DNA from: Heterobilharzia americana
Taxonomy: Eukaryota; Platyhelminthes; Trematoda; Strigeidida; Schistosomatidae
Reading direction: 5' to 3'
Assembly (NCBI GenBank): GCA_944470555.2
Contig: OX104134.1
Span: 49,474,691 to 49,538,690, forward strand
DNA length: 64,000 bases
Shown here: positions 29,801 to 44,100 of the stretch, in pieces
How the letters are laid out: every line of letters starts with the position of its first letter
Numbering within the stretch: the first letter of the stretch is position 1
Notes under the pieces: model-generated
What the model was told of the DNA's origin: nothing
Databases searched by the model: none
What the model saw: the letters and a program-made list of their open reading frames with translations, nothing else
Made by a program: the position numbers and the translations under genes

Positions 29801-32800
29801 AGACTACATCATCAGCACTAACTTCAATGGATATTTTCTCGAAGCCAGTAACTAACATTCTTAAGGCTGACATTTAATCTCAATTTCATATGGCTAACCT
29901 TGATTCCGCTTACCCCTACTAGCACAAGTGAATTCATGAAACGTGTTCCAGTTAATGAAGGCAGACAAAGCTATCAACACTTCCTAACCCTGTATACAGA
30001 AGTTGGTAAGACTGGTAGGTAGCAGATAAAATTTAATAAAACGTCAGCACTCAGGATATGATTGCTGTTACAACTCTTTGGTGTTTGTAAAATTGGAGAC
30101 ACTTAGTGATAATATTCAAAATGTAAATCTTCCCTTCATAAAAGGTCATTGACACAGTGGTATCCAGAGTACAGTCATTTCCCGTTGAATTCTTAGGAAA
30201 ATATTAACTTCAGTTTTCAAAACTGAATGTAAAGTGGTTTTTTTTAGTAGTTTCTTAAAAGTTTTAGATACTAAGAGTCAACTGGCAAGAAAATTGTGAA
30301 CCTAGACTTCGTACTTGTTGACATTCATCAGCAATATTGTCTGTAACCACGTAGGAAATGGAGTCCTCCTGGCGTTTCAAACCTGTGTGAAAAAATGTCT
30401 AAGTCAAATACCCAACGATCTAACTATTCATGCCGAGACTGACTGCTGTAGTTCTGGATTGTGTACCAAAACTAGTCAACATTCGGTAGTCATTGTGACT
30501 GTCTAGTATTTATTGCCGACCACTGTTCTAAGTCAGTCATTTAAGGTTTGTAATATTTCGGATGGTAATAAAATCATTTGCTGATTATAATTCTTAGCTT
30601 TTCCCTTTTAGTATCGATAATGACAGAACAATCAAATGATGATTTCAGTTTGGAGAAAACATAAAGGCAGGCAAGAATGCACAACAGTCTCATCAACTAA
30701 ATTTTAGAGCCTCTACCATGCAGATATCATTAACCCTACAAACTGTTCAAAAAAGTTTACTTAATACATAAAATTTGTTACTTGTTAATCGGTTATAAGT
30801 CGACAATAATGGCCTGGCTTTTCACTGGTGACAATTTGCAAGTGAAATTTAGAAATGCAGTAGTCTGAAAATATTTCTTATTTTTACAAGATATTAACTC
30901 CTTCCAAGTATCTCTTTATGTGGTTCTAAACTTCCAAAACTAGCTCTCAAGTCAGTTTTTTACAGTAGACGAAACAATGAGAAGACGTAACTTGTCTGAA
31001 CCATGTTATGTATTCGCGCAATTCATTTTGAGCAATCTGTTCAAACACGTGATTATCATGCATATTTATACAAAAAATAAAAAAGAATAAATGGAATTAA
31101 AAATAATCGATGTTGTTAGGGGTTACGTTGATAGCCTAATAGCCACATCATTGATATCCAACTTCTTCTGCAGATAAACATATCATTGAAATGGGTCACA
31201 AGATAAGTAATTTAAATCTTTCAAACTTGTTTGTAAAGGCGATCAGAGGCCTACACGCTGGTTTGCTGAACTTCCTGTCATAAGAAATGATGCATCACTT
31301 TTACATATTCGAAAACCTTCCTTGGTAACTCATCTTAAATATCAAGAGTGATTTAAATATTATCTTTCGTTGCGAAGAAATTGTGATATCACTTCATTAG
31401 GTATACGATGTCAGTAGATATCCCTTTACAACACTTAATTAACATTTGACATCAGTAGTCAGCACAAAACAACAATTTATTAAACTTAAAAATTACTTCC
31501 TGGTTTCATTAAATACACTTCGTCTTTTTTTCTAGGCATTTAACTCATTAATTAATAATGCGAAGTAAACAAGTCGTTTCAACCTATGCCACAACTCAAT
31601 GTGCATGCACTTTCAATATTTTTTGTAGACTGATTCAATGTATTTTATCATAGATAATTTGAACTGTTTGTGCTAAGATGACACACAAAACTGGAGCGTT
31701 ATACATTCATTCATTCAACTAACATCAGTCTCAGTGCATCACGATGTTAAATCTCCTAACCTGGGGGCCACATTGCAAAATGGTTGATACAACTCAGTCA
31801 CCATTTTGAACCAGACAACCTGAAGTTGGTTATCCTCCAGTGACCAACCAATATACCTTATATGGTCTACTGGGATTTGAATCTTTCCATGTAGTGTACG
31901 TAATCTCCTGCAATATAAAATAAGTTTCATTCAGAATTTCGGTATGCATTTTTTCAGTTAGCAGAGATACATTCATCTGTTCGATGTTAAGGTTCATGTA
32001 TGAGATTATCACTAAAAAGAAAACCGGTTTAATGAAAAACATTGACTTTTGATCAAATAAATATCTACTTACAGATTGATATAAACTAAGAGGTTGCATA
32101 TAAACTGGAAGAAGAATGATTTTTTTACTGAAGATGAAGTAAAAGTCAGGTATTCGCCAAACTGCTCAGCCCCACTAATCGATTGCAATGAAGGAGAGAC
32201 TAGTCAGCAAAATCACTTTCTACTAATTTCTATGACATCTTAAAAGCAGCGAAATTGTAAGGGAAAATACTATTGTAGATTGTATGAAATGGATGAAGGT
32301 AGAAATTTAGACAATTATGACAAAAGGATACTGATGAGCGTGCATGAACCACTAGTATTGCTTCCAAGCTATTACACTAGAAATATAGAATCAGTAGTTC
32401 CAATACACGAGTTAATTAGGTATAGCAAGCTAAGATACCAGAATACGTATTTGAAACTCTGATTATCATTTATCAAATAAAATAAAGTCTAATTAATGCA
32501 GAAAACGTAGTTTTAAGCGAGTAAGCATACACGTGAAAAAATACTCGACAAATACACTGGGTATTTTTAATCAACATTAAAAATGTCACTTTGAGTACAA
32601 CATAGATAGATTGCTTATCCTAATATAAATTGTGCATTCATGTCAATGTCTGACAAGGTGTCAAGACTTTTGTTAACTTGAGTTCCAGCCAAGAAAACCA
32701 ATCTGTCTACAAACCTGGATCAGGAGCTACAAATGTTAGTTATAATACTTAGAATTCAATTGGAAGAAATGCAGACCGTATAACTTGAACAAACTATGTA

Positions 32801-35800
32801 GTCTGAAAAGTCCTTCCTGCACTTCCAATACTGCAAAAGTGAAATAAAAGGTCAATCCAAACCATACAATTTATTAAAATTCATTAAAAAATTAGAGTTC
32901 GAAATCTTGCATAAGTTTATAAATGAACAAAGATGTTTAACATTTGGTATCACGATAAATTAACTTAATGTTAACCTAAGAAATCTAATGATGACCTTAT
33001 AACTGATTCAATCAAATTCTGTATTATCTGTGCTGTCTCACTCTAGATCAGTTGCACATTTACTCAAATATGAAGTCACAGTATTGTCAATTACGAAAAA
33101 ACATGAGAAAAAAAGTACACCAATGAGTGAATATTTTTACATCAATTAGAATTTCACCTTACATTCCTATTGGTTTTCCACAAAGGAGATATTTCAAGCA
33201 AATATATATTTGTCATAGTGACTTCACAAAAAAAGCAAAAGCATATTTGACTAGATGTTACAAAATTCTCATGTAGGAAATTAATATGGGGCAGGCAAAC
33301 GAATGAAACGTAATGATGTGTTCAAAGTTTTGAGAATGCGAAGAGTGAATTTATCTACAATAGTATCCAAGGTGGTTAAATAACTCAATTATTCATACTT
33401 ACTCAACTCGTCTCGAAGATCTTATTTGCTTTGGATTCATTCCAGTTATTATCAAGATATTTAAACTTTTCAAGCATTTCCACCTAGTTATCTAAACCTA
33501 TACAGGATTATTCCGTGAACTAGGCAATCTCAAAAAGGATATAATGCTCATCACCATTTTATTTCTGATAGCAATTTATTAAGTTAGCATCAAAACTGGT
33601 CCAGAATGAGGAGTGTCGCATTACTGAACCATGATACCACTAAGGTTCCTGTTGAAGACCAATTTGATTAGGATAAAGATCATTGTTCTCCTGCTATATC
33701 GGTATCAGTGAAAGTTAATAAAATTCACCACCACGTTAATCAGCAACAATAAGACGCCCACAGTCCGAACATTCCAAGCCACAATATTAGACTACAACAA
33801 ATATTAAAAATACACTTGTTGCATGATTAACTATTTTAAAGGCCTAGACAGGCTGCATAAAATCTCGATCCTCGTTCACTTTCATACAAATCCTAGTCTA
33901 ATAATTAATGGTTTGTTAATGATATTTACAGTCACTATTTCTTAGATCTGTGATAACAGTAATATTTTATTTAATTCGTGGTTTGTTGCAGTTAGTTACT
34001 TTCAAAGTAGTATTCATCACCTAATCACAGCAGCTGGAGCACTCAACAACTGTTTTCTGTTGTTCAGGAAATTTCAGTAGCAGGCCCTCGCTACCTCATG
34101 AGAAGCTGAACTCAAGGCTGTCTCGTCTCGTGGCGAGCTCGCTACCATTCAGCCACAGGGTCGTGATATCACTGTCAATATATTCTTACTGATGTCTATC
34201 TGTGATAAAGGTTATCTTTAATTATTTGTTTATCTAGAAGATGTGTAAGAGAGTGAATGGCTTTAAAGATTTCTCGTAGATCGACATCAAATTGAAGACC
34301 ATTTAAAACAACTAGTATCGACAAAATGTTTCGCCTCAGTATGAGGCCTGTCAGCAGAAGACACTCAACACTATGTAGGGTCACCTTCAGGACAGCCAAG
34401 TCTTTCATGGAACACATGGCAATCATTCAGTGGATGTTATGGTGTCAGCCTGAGATGATGGTAGCAAAGTATTGTAGCCTGGCAAAATTAAAAGTATGAA
34501 ATATTAAGTTTCGAACTGTTGGTAGACGATGACATGTTTTTCCAAATAAACTGGCCTTCCTGATCCTGCACTGAGTCAAGTTTGCAAACTGCTTAGAACT
34601 CCTAAACTAGGATAAGATATCTGTCCAAAGCTCCACAATTTTCATCAGCTTTAGAGCTAATGTCGATCCAAAATGAATATTTTATTATATGAGATTCGAG
34701 CAAAAACTATTTGATTTATTTTTCAAGTATATTTGGTTCATGCGAACACAAAATATATTACGGGATTATATGAGTAGTTTGCTGTTGGTGATGAAAAACT
34801 GCGATTTTATGTAAGTTGGAGTGACCTCAGCAATTTGTTTTACTTTAATTCAAACAATCAGCGATGGATCAAAACAGCTGATGCTAGATAAGTCTTGTTA
34901 ACCCTTCTTGATTGTTGTTTAGATTTCTGCTCCTGAAAAAATACACTCTGTGGGTTTGTGATGAATCTCACCCCAGAAGAATAAACCAATCATACGACTG
35001 GGTTACTGAAATCGATGAACAGCTTCTCACTGAAGAGTATCCACAGCCGATATCCCATAAGTGCATTTCATTTTCTTTTGTTCTCCAGATCAGCACACTA
35101 TGTGTTTGAATTCACAACTATACTGTCCTGAAACATTTTAACCTTTTTATAAAATGAAAACATTAAAATTGATTTGAGTAAACAAGGAACTCCTGGAAGG
35201 TTGAATGGCTAAACACATATGATGGTAATCGTAGTCCACTGTCTTTAAAATTTTATGTCTTATTGTAAGTAGCAGTCGTTAGGTGAAAGCGCTAATAGAT
35301 AAATTATTAGGTTAGGCCTGAGTTAGTAAAATTTGTTCTTGCCGTCACAAAAAAACATTAAAGATAATGAAAATACCTGATTTTGTTCTGGATGATATCT
35401 GAGATTTATTCCCTGGGATAAAACTTGGAAAGAGCTCTTTTCCAATTGGTGGAGCGAATTCAACTCATGAAACGAAACATTCTACAATGAGTTTCTGAAA
35501 CATATCGTAGTAAACAGAAGTTTTAGGACCTCCTAGTAGAACTTACATCGTAATACTGACTGTTAGAAATGATTCATAAATTATTATATTGGTAGTCATT
35601 TCATAGCTCATCACAGGCCAATAGAAATAAACAATTCTCATACAATAATGTGAGTCAACTGTCTGCGGACGAGGAAGTCTATGTTTTTGGCCAAGATGCT
35701 ACGTACTTTGCTTACCACATGTAATTCAATAGCAAAGCCAGAATAGAAGTTATGTTCGAATGGCGATTTCGGCATGCAACTATGGATGGTTGACATAATT

Positions 35801-38094
35801 ATGATGCTGACAAACATGCCTTGGATCATTAATTTCTGTGGCTAGGACACTTTATGCAGTCCACTTCAGACGGTTCTGTACCTACTGCTGTTTGCCGACT
35901 TTTACGTCAGGTAACACAAACAAACAGTCAGTTAGTACGCGATATGCAGAGGTACAGTCACAGATTGTTTCTTTGGGATAGCATTGTTTTTGGCATCTAA
36001 TGGTTACTTTCAAAAGTATAAACCCCGTGTGATCAAATGAGACCAGGTTAGCTAAAAATATTGCTGCTAATTTGGTGAATATTCATATAAGACCTGCTTA
36101 ACACTTTGGCAGCTGACTGATTCCAACACATTATCACTGATTCGATACCAAGAATTCATATTTTTCAGTAAGTCCAATCGGTTTTCATACCAGATATGGG
36201 TTCATAAACCCCTGCGAAGTTACTCAGCTTAAACGCGCAAGTAATAAAGGATCGAAATCTTTTAGAAATCTCTACATTTCAGTTATATTTCTAAGCAATT
36301 AAACTTCAGATAACAATTTTCTTCCATTTGAAAAGTGTGAAGAATGCTTGAGTTACTAAGACTTACATATCGAAACTAGCTTAAACATCAGTCGATACCA
36401 CCTAGGTATTCCATAATAACTTGACGGTTCACTTATGCATAAAATTAAGTCTTTCATTTTACAAAACACACCTTTACTTTCTGTGTCTTCTTACACTTGA
36501 GCAAAAGCATTAGTTTTGACAGATTTCGATCGGTACACTATGTTAGCGATTGTCTTTCACTATCTTCACTATTTACCTGTTGAAATCATTCTCAGAATAT
36601 GTTCTATGCCTTTAAAAAATAGGTGAAGCTTGGGCACTGTGGTAGAGTGTAATTCCATTTCAGTTAATTCATTAGATACATCACTAAAATAAAGAGTATC
36701 ATTTACTGAATCACGTCTTGGACAAAATGTATCGTCCATAGTCATATCAAGATAACTCCACAACTTTGAGACATGCTTTAGATAGTTCTGACTCTCTATC
36801 CTTCTTTGTGATATAGTTGGTAGGATGCTGAATACACCTGGATCAGGTTCTGAGTCATTTCTGTTGCATGTATTTGGTGTTGATTCGATAAACAAGGAAT
36901 CGGTTATCAATCGCCCTTTCCACCTCACCGAGTTAGTTTTAAAGGTTGTCATTCTGTCTCATCCTATTGTGTGGTTATATGTACTGCATGCATAGCTATC
37001 AGTGGGCTTTTTCCTAGATATCTTATCCTACCAGGATCTACCAAGTTTGACTTAGGTAAGTTTTTAGCAGAATAAAGCGAAAAGAAGATAGGAGATAAAT
37101 CACTAATGTCTATAGGAAACCTCCACACTTGACTCGTTTCTTAAACTTCAAATAATCCCACCTGACGTCATCTAAAGTTGGCTTTGTAAAATGTTTCAGT
37201 GACAGGGTGAAGAAACTTATTAGTAAGACAAAAGATCTAGAACAGGAAGTCAGATACATTGATGACACTTTATTCATCAATAATTACTGTCCTAAATCAA
37301 CGAATAAATTCAATAATAGTCAGAAAAATGTAACTACTAGTGGGAGCACAAGTGTTTTCACTAATAGTGTTAATGACAATAATGATAGAAAAATAATACT
37401 TTGAAGAGAAAAATTCAGAACCTCTACGGTATCGCTGTTTGAAGAAGGTTGCTCAGAAACATTACTCAGGTTTACCGATAAGGCTTGGATCAGGGTGGCA
37501 TTTAAAAACAAGCTTTGTGGATCGAAAGAACCTGTTGATCTAGTTAGGCTGAAGAAATTAGTTCACAAAATCCTTTGCAGTGATGAGGGGGTCAAATATA
37601 TAGGTCAGAGTAGTCGACTAGGGTCGATTGAGCTATCCAAGCACAAGAATATGGGCAAATCAAAACTACTGAACCTTAGTAAATTAAGATATCTAGAAAA
37701 AAGCCCACTGATAGCTATGCATGCAGTACATATAACCACACAATAGGATGAGACAGAATGACAACCTTTAAAACTAACTCGGTGAGGTGGAAAGGGCGAT
37801 TGATAACCGATTCCTTGTTTATCGAATCAACACCAAATACATGCAACAGAAATGACTCAGAACCTGATCCAGGTGTATTCAGCATCCTACCAACTATATC
37901 ACAAAGAAGGATAGAGAGTCAGAACTATCTAAAGCATGTCTCAAAGTTGTGGAGTTATCTTGATATGACTATGGACGATACATTTTGTCCAAGACGTGAT
38001 TCAGTAAATGATACTCTTTATTTTAGTGATATATCTAACGGATCATCTAAAATGAAATACTTATTTCTACGAATGAACCTTATGACGCATATTA

Positions 38095-38146
<52 letters not shown>

Positions 38147-41100
38147 CATTGATGAAGTGTATTCATCAGATTTATTATTTCAGTGGTAAAAAGTTTGTAT
38201 AAATCCTCACAGCAAAAATCCTCTTATTTATTTTCACTACTTTTTGTTTCAAATAGTTCAGATTGTTATCATAGTGGAATGCATATACTTAATTTATACA
38301 TTAAAAATAGTAGACGGAAATGTTTCATTGTTTGTTACTTATGTTAAAATCAAAGTGGATTTTCATTATCTCGTTATTTTCATTGGTGTTTTGAACATCT
38401 GAGAAATATCTTATCACTATTATGTACAATTAGCTTGTACACCTGGCTATCATCAGTTGCTTAGCCTAAACGTGTGCGAAAAATATATAGAAAATTGTTT
38501 TGATTCTTCAGATTAAGGCTGAAAAACAGCTGTGAATGAATTTATCTTAATTTAATTCATTTAGCTACCTGGTAAGAAGTGTATGATAAAAAGAATTTCA
38601 GTGGAGTTTACAAAGTACTTCCAGAAAGTAAATTTTACCTAAAGATATGTTGAATAATTGACAACTAGCTTGCTGTTCATATTGTCACAGTTCATATCAC
38701 TACGTCAAGTTAGAAGTCAATAAGACTAGATAGTCATTTAAATGAGGACAAAATATGCGAGTTTGGAGAGGGTAATACGATAAAGAGAAAAATGACACAG
38801 TCATTTCGAATGGATAAACTGTACTTCAGATACGCCATGAAACTATTTTCCATGCTGTGAATGATTTGGAACCTTGTTACATACAGTCTGTAGCCATCTG
38901 GTTCCGTTGATTTGCAGACTGTGATCAGGAAACCCAATTCTGTCCATGTGGTTCATGCTAGCAGATGAATAACTTAAAGATTAGAATTATGTCTTTGGTT
39001 AGTTACTTTAATGGTATTTAGCATAATCTTTTTCAACTTGACACTGTGAGACAACTAACTAGTGATCTGATCTCTAACCGTTATATACCTACTTCGCCAA
39101 AATGGCTGAATTGCAAAACTGTAAGACAGACAAATATTACTCGTTGCTATTCGGACGAATTATGAGACTCTTTCCAATTATTATTACGTAACACGTACAG
39201 TAGAAAATTTTTGAATCCTTTAAATAACCATGTTTTTAAGAGTAATTTGCTCTCCAATATTTTGTGGTAAACATTTTGTTCTCCAACACGATGACTACTT
39301 CATAGTTGTTATTTAAACAGCGGGTTTTAATTCAGGATAAGAGGTCTTTGGTGTTGTTGCTTGTGGGAACAACATCACTCACTGGGTGGCAGGCACATCC
39401 AGCTGACAAGTCCTAAGTAGGATGAAACACACGTCCTGGGTTCCACTGCTAACCACTATCCATCATTAATATAAAAGTGGTCTTTGTTTGAAATAATGTA
39501 TTCATATAATTATACTAGATTGCATGGTTGGACTTTACAGTATTTATTACACTTTAAAATGTTTGTCAAACGTTTGAAATTACAAATCTAAGAAATGATA
39601 TTTGCATAATTTAAATAAACATTTATCAATAATGAGTAGACTACCAAGAATTCTCGAGATTAATAAAACATAATCAATCTTTTACAATTTACCACGGTAT
39701 TTCCATTAACTATAATAATTGGGTCCCGTTTGAAAGATAAACGGATTATATGTCTCTTGATCTTTTGTATCTCAGTCATCATGTGGAAATTTCTGACGGC
39801 AGAAGTAAAATCATCGTTTCCAAATATCAAGATTTTCAAAACACTCAAATCTCGCTTTTTTCTGTGTTCGCCTACGTTTAAAAAACATGAGTATGCATAT
39901 CTTTCTACTAGGTAGTTTTCACTCACTAAGTTTCTACAAATATTCATGAAAAAGAGACGAAGCAAAAATAACCAGGCGGCAAGTTGGAGGAAGGAATGCT
40001 AACTGTTCACTAATGCCCGAGATATTGATTAGTAATAGCAATCTTCCCAAGAAAATTACACTTCGCAAAAATGAGTAAAATATACTGAAAAGAAATTGTC
40101 CTCAAGCTGTGTCGGTCAACCGTATACGCAATAACATGTCTGTCGTTGCAGTCAAATACCGGAAGTGGTAAATGTTTGTTTTCAATTTCGTGTAACCCCT
40201 TACAAAATCACGCATGTTTACTGTACCAGTTACATGATGAATGCAAAATACAAACCTTTATTCATTCACCCCTAAAGGATCTAAAAATTTTACAGCTCAA
40301 GCACTCCCGTTGTAGGCTAATTGATTGATAAAAGGCAATGAGCAGACTGTTTCAAATACTGCAGGAGGAAAAGCGGAATAACTCCGCATTTAATAAATTA
40401 TCAAATAAGTATGTATTTATTAAATATAAAAAGAATCTGTTAGCAACCTAATACAGTTCAAAACTCTTGTGGTTATTTGATTACACAAATTTCAGTCAGA
40501 CATTTAATGTGTAAACCAGTTTTGATGTTCACTAACTTAATTCAGTTAATTGTATTTTACCTATTTTATTACTAACGTCGCCTGGTTAACTAGTTCACTA
40601 GTCACTGGCCGGATCTAACTTCAGGTAAAGAGGGAAGGTTGGGCATAGGGCTAGCAACCCTACCCCGTAAAACAAATCTAACCGCTAAAGAAACTTCAAA
40701 GCATAAACGATATGTAAAAAATAAAAACAAATTATTCCTCGCTGGAATCGGAGAGGCGAAAGGACACCAGTTGGTGGAAGCCTTCATGAAGCCAATCGGC
40801 CGATATGTCTTCTCCCGATGAAAGCGTGGGGACATGGAATGTTCGAAAAATGTTTGAACCTACCAAGGCAGCCCAGATTGCAAACGAGATGAGAAGGTAT
40901 CGCATTGAAGTGTTAGGAATTGGTGAAAGCAGATGCAGTGGAAGTGGAATCTCCAAACTGTCAACTGGAGAGTCAATAATCTACTCCGGTCACCCAGACG
41001 ACAACCACGAGCATACTGAGTTTTGGAGTGGATATCATGATGTCTCCAAGAACATCGAAGGCTCTCATGCAGTGGGAACCGGTCTCCTCCAGGATCACAA

Positions 41101-44100
41101 CAGCAAGGTTCAACTCGAAAGGAAGGAAAGTCACAATCGTACAATGCTACGCTACGCACCTACAAATAATGCAGACGAAGAGAAGAAGGAGTACTTCTAC
41201 AGACAACTGCAATCAGTAATGGACAAGATCCCACTCCAGTTGGCGACATCAAAATTCTAACGGGTGGTGTGACATGAATGCCAAACTGGGAGCGGACAAC
41301 ACAGAAAGAGAACTAACCATGGGTCGAGAAGCACCCGGTAAAATGAACGAGAATGGAGAATTGTTTGCAGAATTCCGTGCATTCAACGATTTGGTGGTTG
41401 GAGACACTGTGTTCAAGCACAAGGATATTCACAAAGTGACATGGATTTCACCAGACACCAGGACACACTAAAAGTCAGATCAACTTCATCTCAATGTGAA
41501 GAAAGAGGAGATGCAGCCTACTTGACACGAGATCAAGAAGGGGAGCAGATGTAGCTTCACACCACTCACCATCTAGTGCAACGAACCTTCCAAATCAAGT
41601 TGAAAGACTTCAAAGAAGTTGGTGATAGACCACAGTTCAAGTTCAACACCCAGAACGGAAACTGAAGGACGAAACTACAAGGGACATCTTCACGGCAGCC
41701 ATCAAGACAAAATGGGAGATGTCGAGCAACATCCCTGAAAAAACCTGTGTAAAAGAACACTGGAACTCTTTGAAAGCTATGTGGAAAGAGACCCGCATAA
41801 CCGTATTAGGAAGGAGGAAGAAAGAAGACGAGGAATGGATCTCGACGGACACATGGAAGCTGATGGAGGATAGGAAGCTAGTGAAGCAGAAGATGAACCA
41901 GTGAAGAATGCACAACGAGAAGAGGAACTGAATACAATGTATAAAACACTGGACAAAGAAGTGAAGAAGAGTGTGCACAAAGACAAAAGACACTGCCACG
42001 ACACACTGGCAAGTGAAGCAGAACAGGCTGCAGGTAGGAGAGACAGAGACCTGATAACATTGTATCAAATAACCAGGTTACTATGTGGGAGGGAAGAGAT
42101 CAACACAGATGAAACCAACAAAAGAGGATGAAGGAAAGCTAGTTACCGAAGAGGAGAAACAAAGGAAACGATGGGCTGACCACTTCAAAAAGAACTTGAA
42201 TCGACCACCACCTGCACTTCGTCCAGAAATACCACCTACAGCTGCTGAACTACAAGTGGACATAAATCCTCCAACAGAAGTGGAAGTCCTGATCGCCATA
42301 AACCTACTGAAATGTGGGAAAGCAGCAGGACCAGATGGGATCCCCCAGAATCACTGAGAGCAGAGGCAGAGACAACAGCGGACATGCTCACACCACTATT
42401 GCAGAAGGTGTGGAAGGAAGAGAAGGTACCTGGCTAGTGATTGGAAGAAGGGTTACCTTGTCAAACTGCAGAAGAAGGGCGACCTAAGTCTTTGCAAGAA
42501 CTGGTGAGGAATCACGCTCCTGTCCACCCAAAGCAAGCAGAATATTATGACACATCATCCTGGAGAGGCTGAAATACGCGCTGGATTGAAAACTATGACC
42601 GGAACAGGCTGGTTGGCTGGCTTCAGGAATTACAAATCATGTGCGGATGAAATTGCAACGCTGCGCCACGCATCATCATAGAACAGAGTATAGAATGGCA
42701 GTCAACTCTACACCTCAACTTTATCTACTTTGAGAAGGCCTTTGACAGCGTCAACCGAGAGGTAATTTGGAAACTGCTTCATTACTACGGAGTACCGCAA
42801 CCTTTATCCGCCTCATTCAACAACTATATGAAGACGCCACATGCCAAGTAATTCACAATAGAAAGCTCAGTCATGCTTTTGAAGTGAAGACAGGAGTGAA
42901 ACAAGGTTGCCTACTATCCCCTATGATATTCCTGATTGCGATCGATTGGACTGGATCATGCAGCAGACAACAGTGGGGAGCGAGAAGAAGGGGATAAGCT
43001 GGACTGCGGAAAAGAACCTAGAAGATCTGGATTTCGCTGATGACTTGTGTCTGATGTCACACAAACTTGGAGACCTACAGGCGAAAGCTAACAAGTTGGC
43101 AGAAGATGCAGCTAAGACGGGACTTCAAGTGAATATAGAGAAGACAGAAGTGATGAAGATACCGCACCAATAACTCCAACAACAACAACAAACTCCAGTC
43201 ACCATCAACGGGAGAAACTTAAACGAAGTAACCTCCTTCACCTATCTAGGAAGCACTGTTTCAACTACAGGCGGGACAGACGAGGATGTCAAAGTCAGAA
43301 TTGGAAAGACAGCAAGGCAGGCGTTCATTAGGCTGAAACCAGTGTGGAGATCTTCTGCACTCAGCATAAAGCATTAACAAGATCCGGATTCTCAACACCA
43401 ACGTCAAGTCAGTGCTTCTGTATGGTTCAGAGACTTGGCGCGTTACGAACGGGATTTCCAATAAACTACAGACATTCATCAACAACTGCCTACGCTGGCT
43501 CATTACTGGAGCTCAGATGGATTGCCAGAAAGAATAAGCAACAAGGAGCTCTGGGAACGAACCAACCAACAACCTATCACCCAACAAATATGTAGAAGGA
43601 AGTGGAGATGGATTGGGCATACACTGAGAAGGCAGACTGGGGACATCACGCATCAGGCCCTCGAGTGGAATCCCCATGGGGAGCGACGAGTTGGGAGTCC
43701 GAGGTGAGGGTGACATGGAGGAGATGTTGCGAGGAGGAAATGAGAGCTTCTGGGCTGTCGTGGAGGCAGGTTCAAAAGATTTCGGCGAACAGAGTTCACG
43801 TGCTACTGAAGCCCTATGTTCCATTAGGAACCCAAGAGACTAATAGTAATAATAATAATAATATTTTATTACTATTTGCTGGTTTGCATCGACATTTTCA
43901 TATTTGTAATCCTGAACAAATTTCAAAAGATTTTACTTGACAAAGTCATGACATTGAGAAATTCGAAACTTTTACAACATATAAACACATTATCTTGTTC
44001 TCTACTAAATATGACCACTACTTGATTTGTTTTAGAGTGCTTTAATTACACGAACTCCAAACACAAATTATGGTATTCAAATAAAGCAAATCTTAAGCAA

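Larger units (their letters stand above)
40574..43868 (+). mobile_element. RTE-like LINE copy 3, near full length but broken
   Basis: The longest RTE copy here, antisense to PKA-C. It runs from a 5' region shared with copy 2 (containing GTTAACTAGTT and GCTAGCAACCCTACCCCG) through endonuclease and reverse transcriptase to the 3' end GAAGCCCTATGTTCCATTAG and a (TAA)n tail at about 43843-43866. The trinucleotide tail is typical of RTE elements. Many stops and frameshifts are present. Confidence 0.92.

Noticed and set aside
31739..31930. Minus frame as an alternative PKA-C exon in intron 6
   Set aside because: Its translation has no kinase motif, and the exons on either side already join without a gap.
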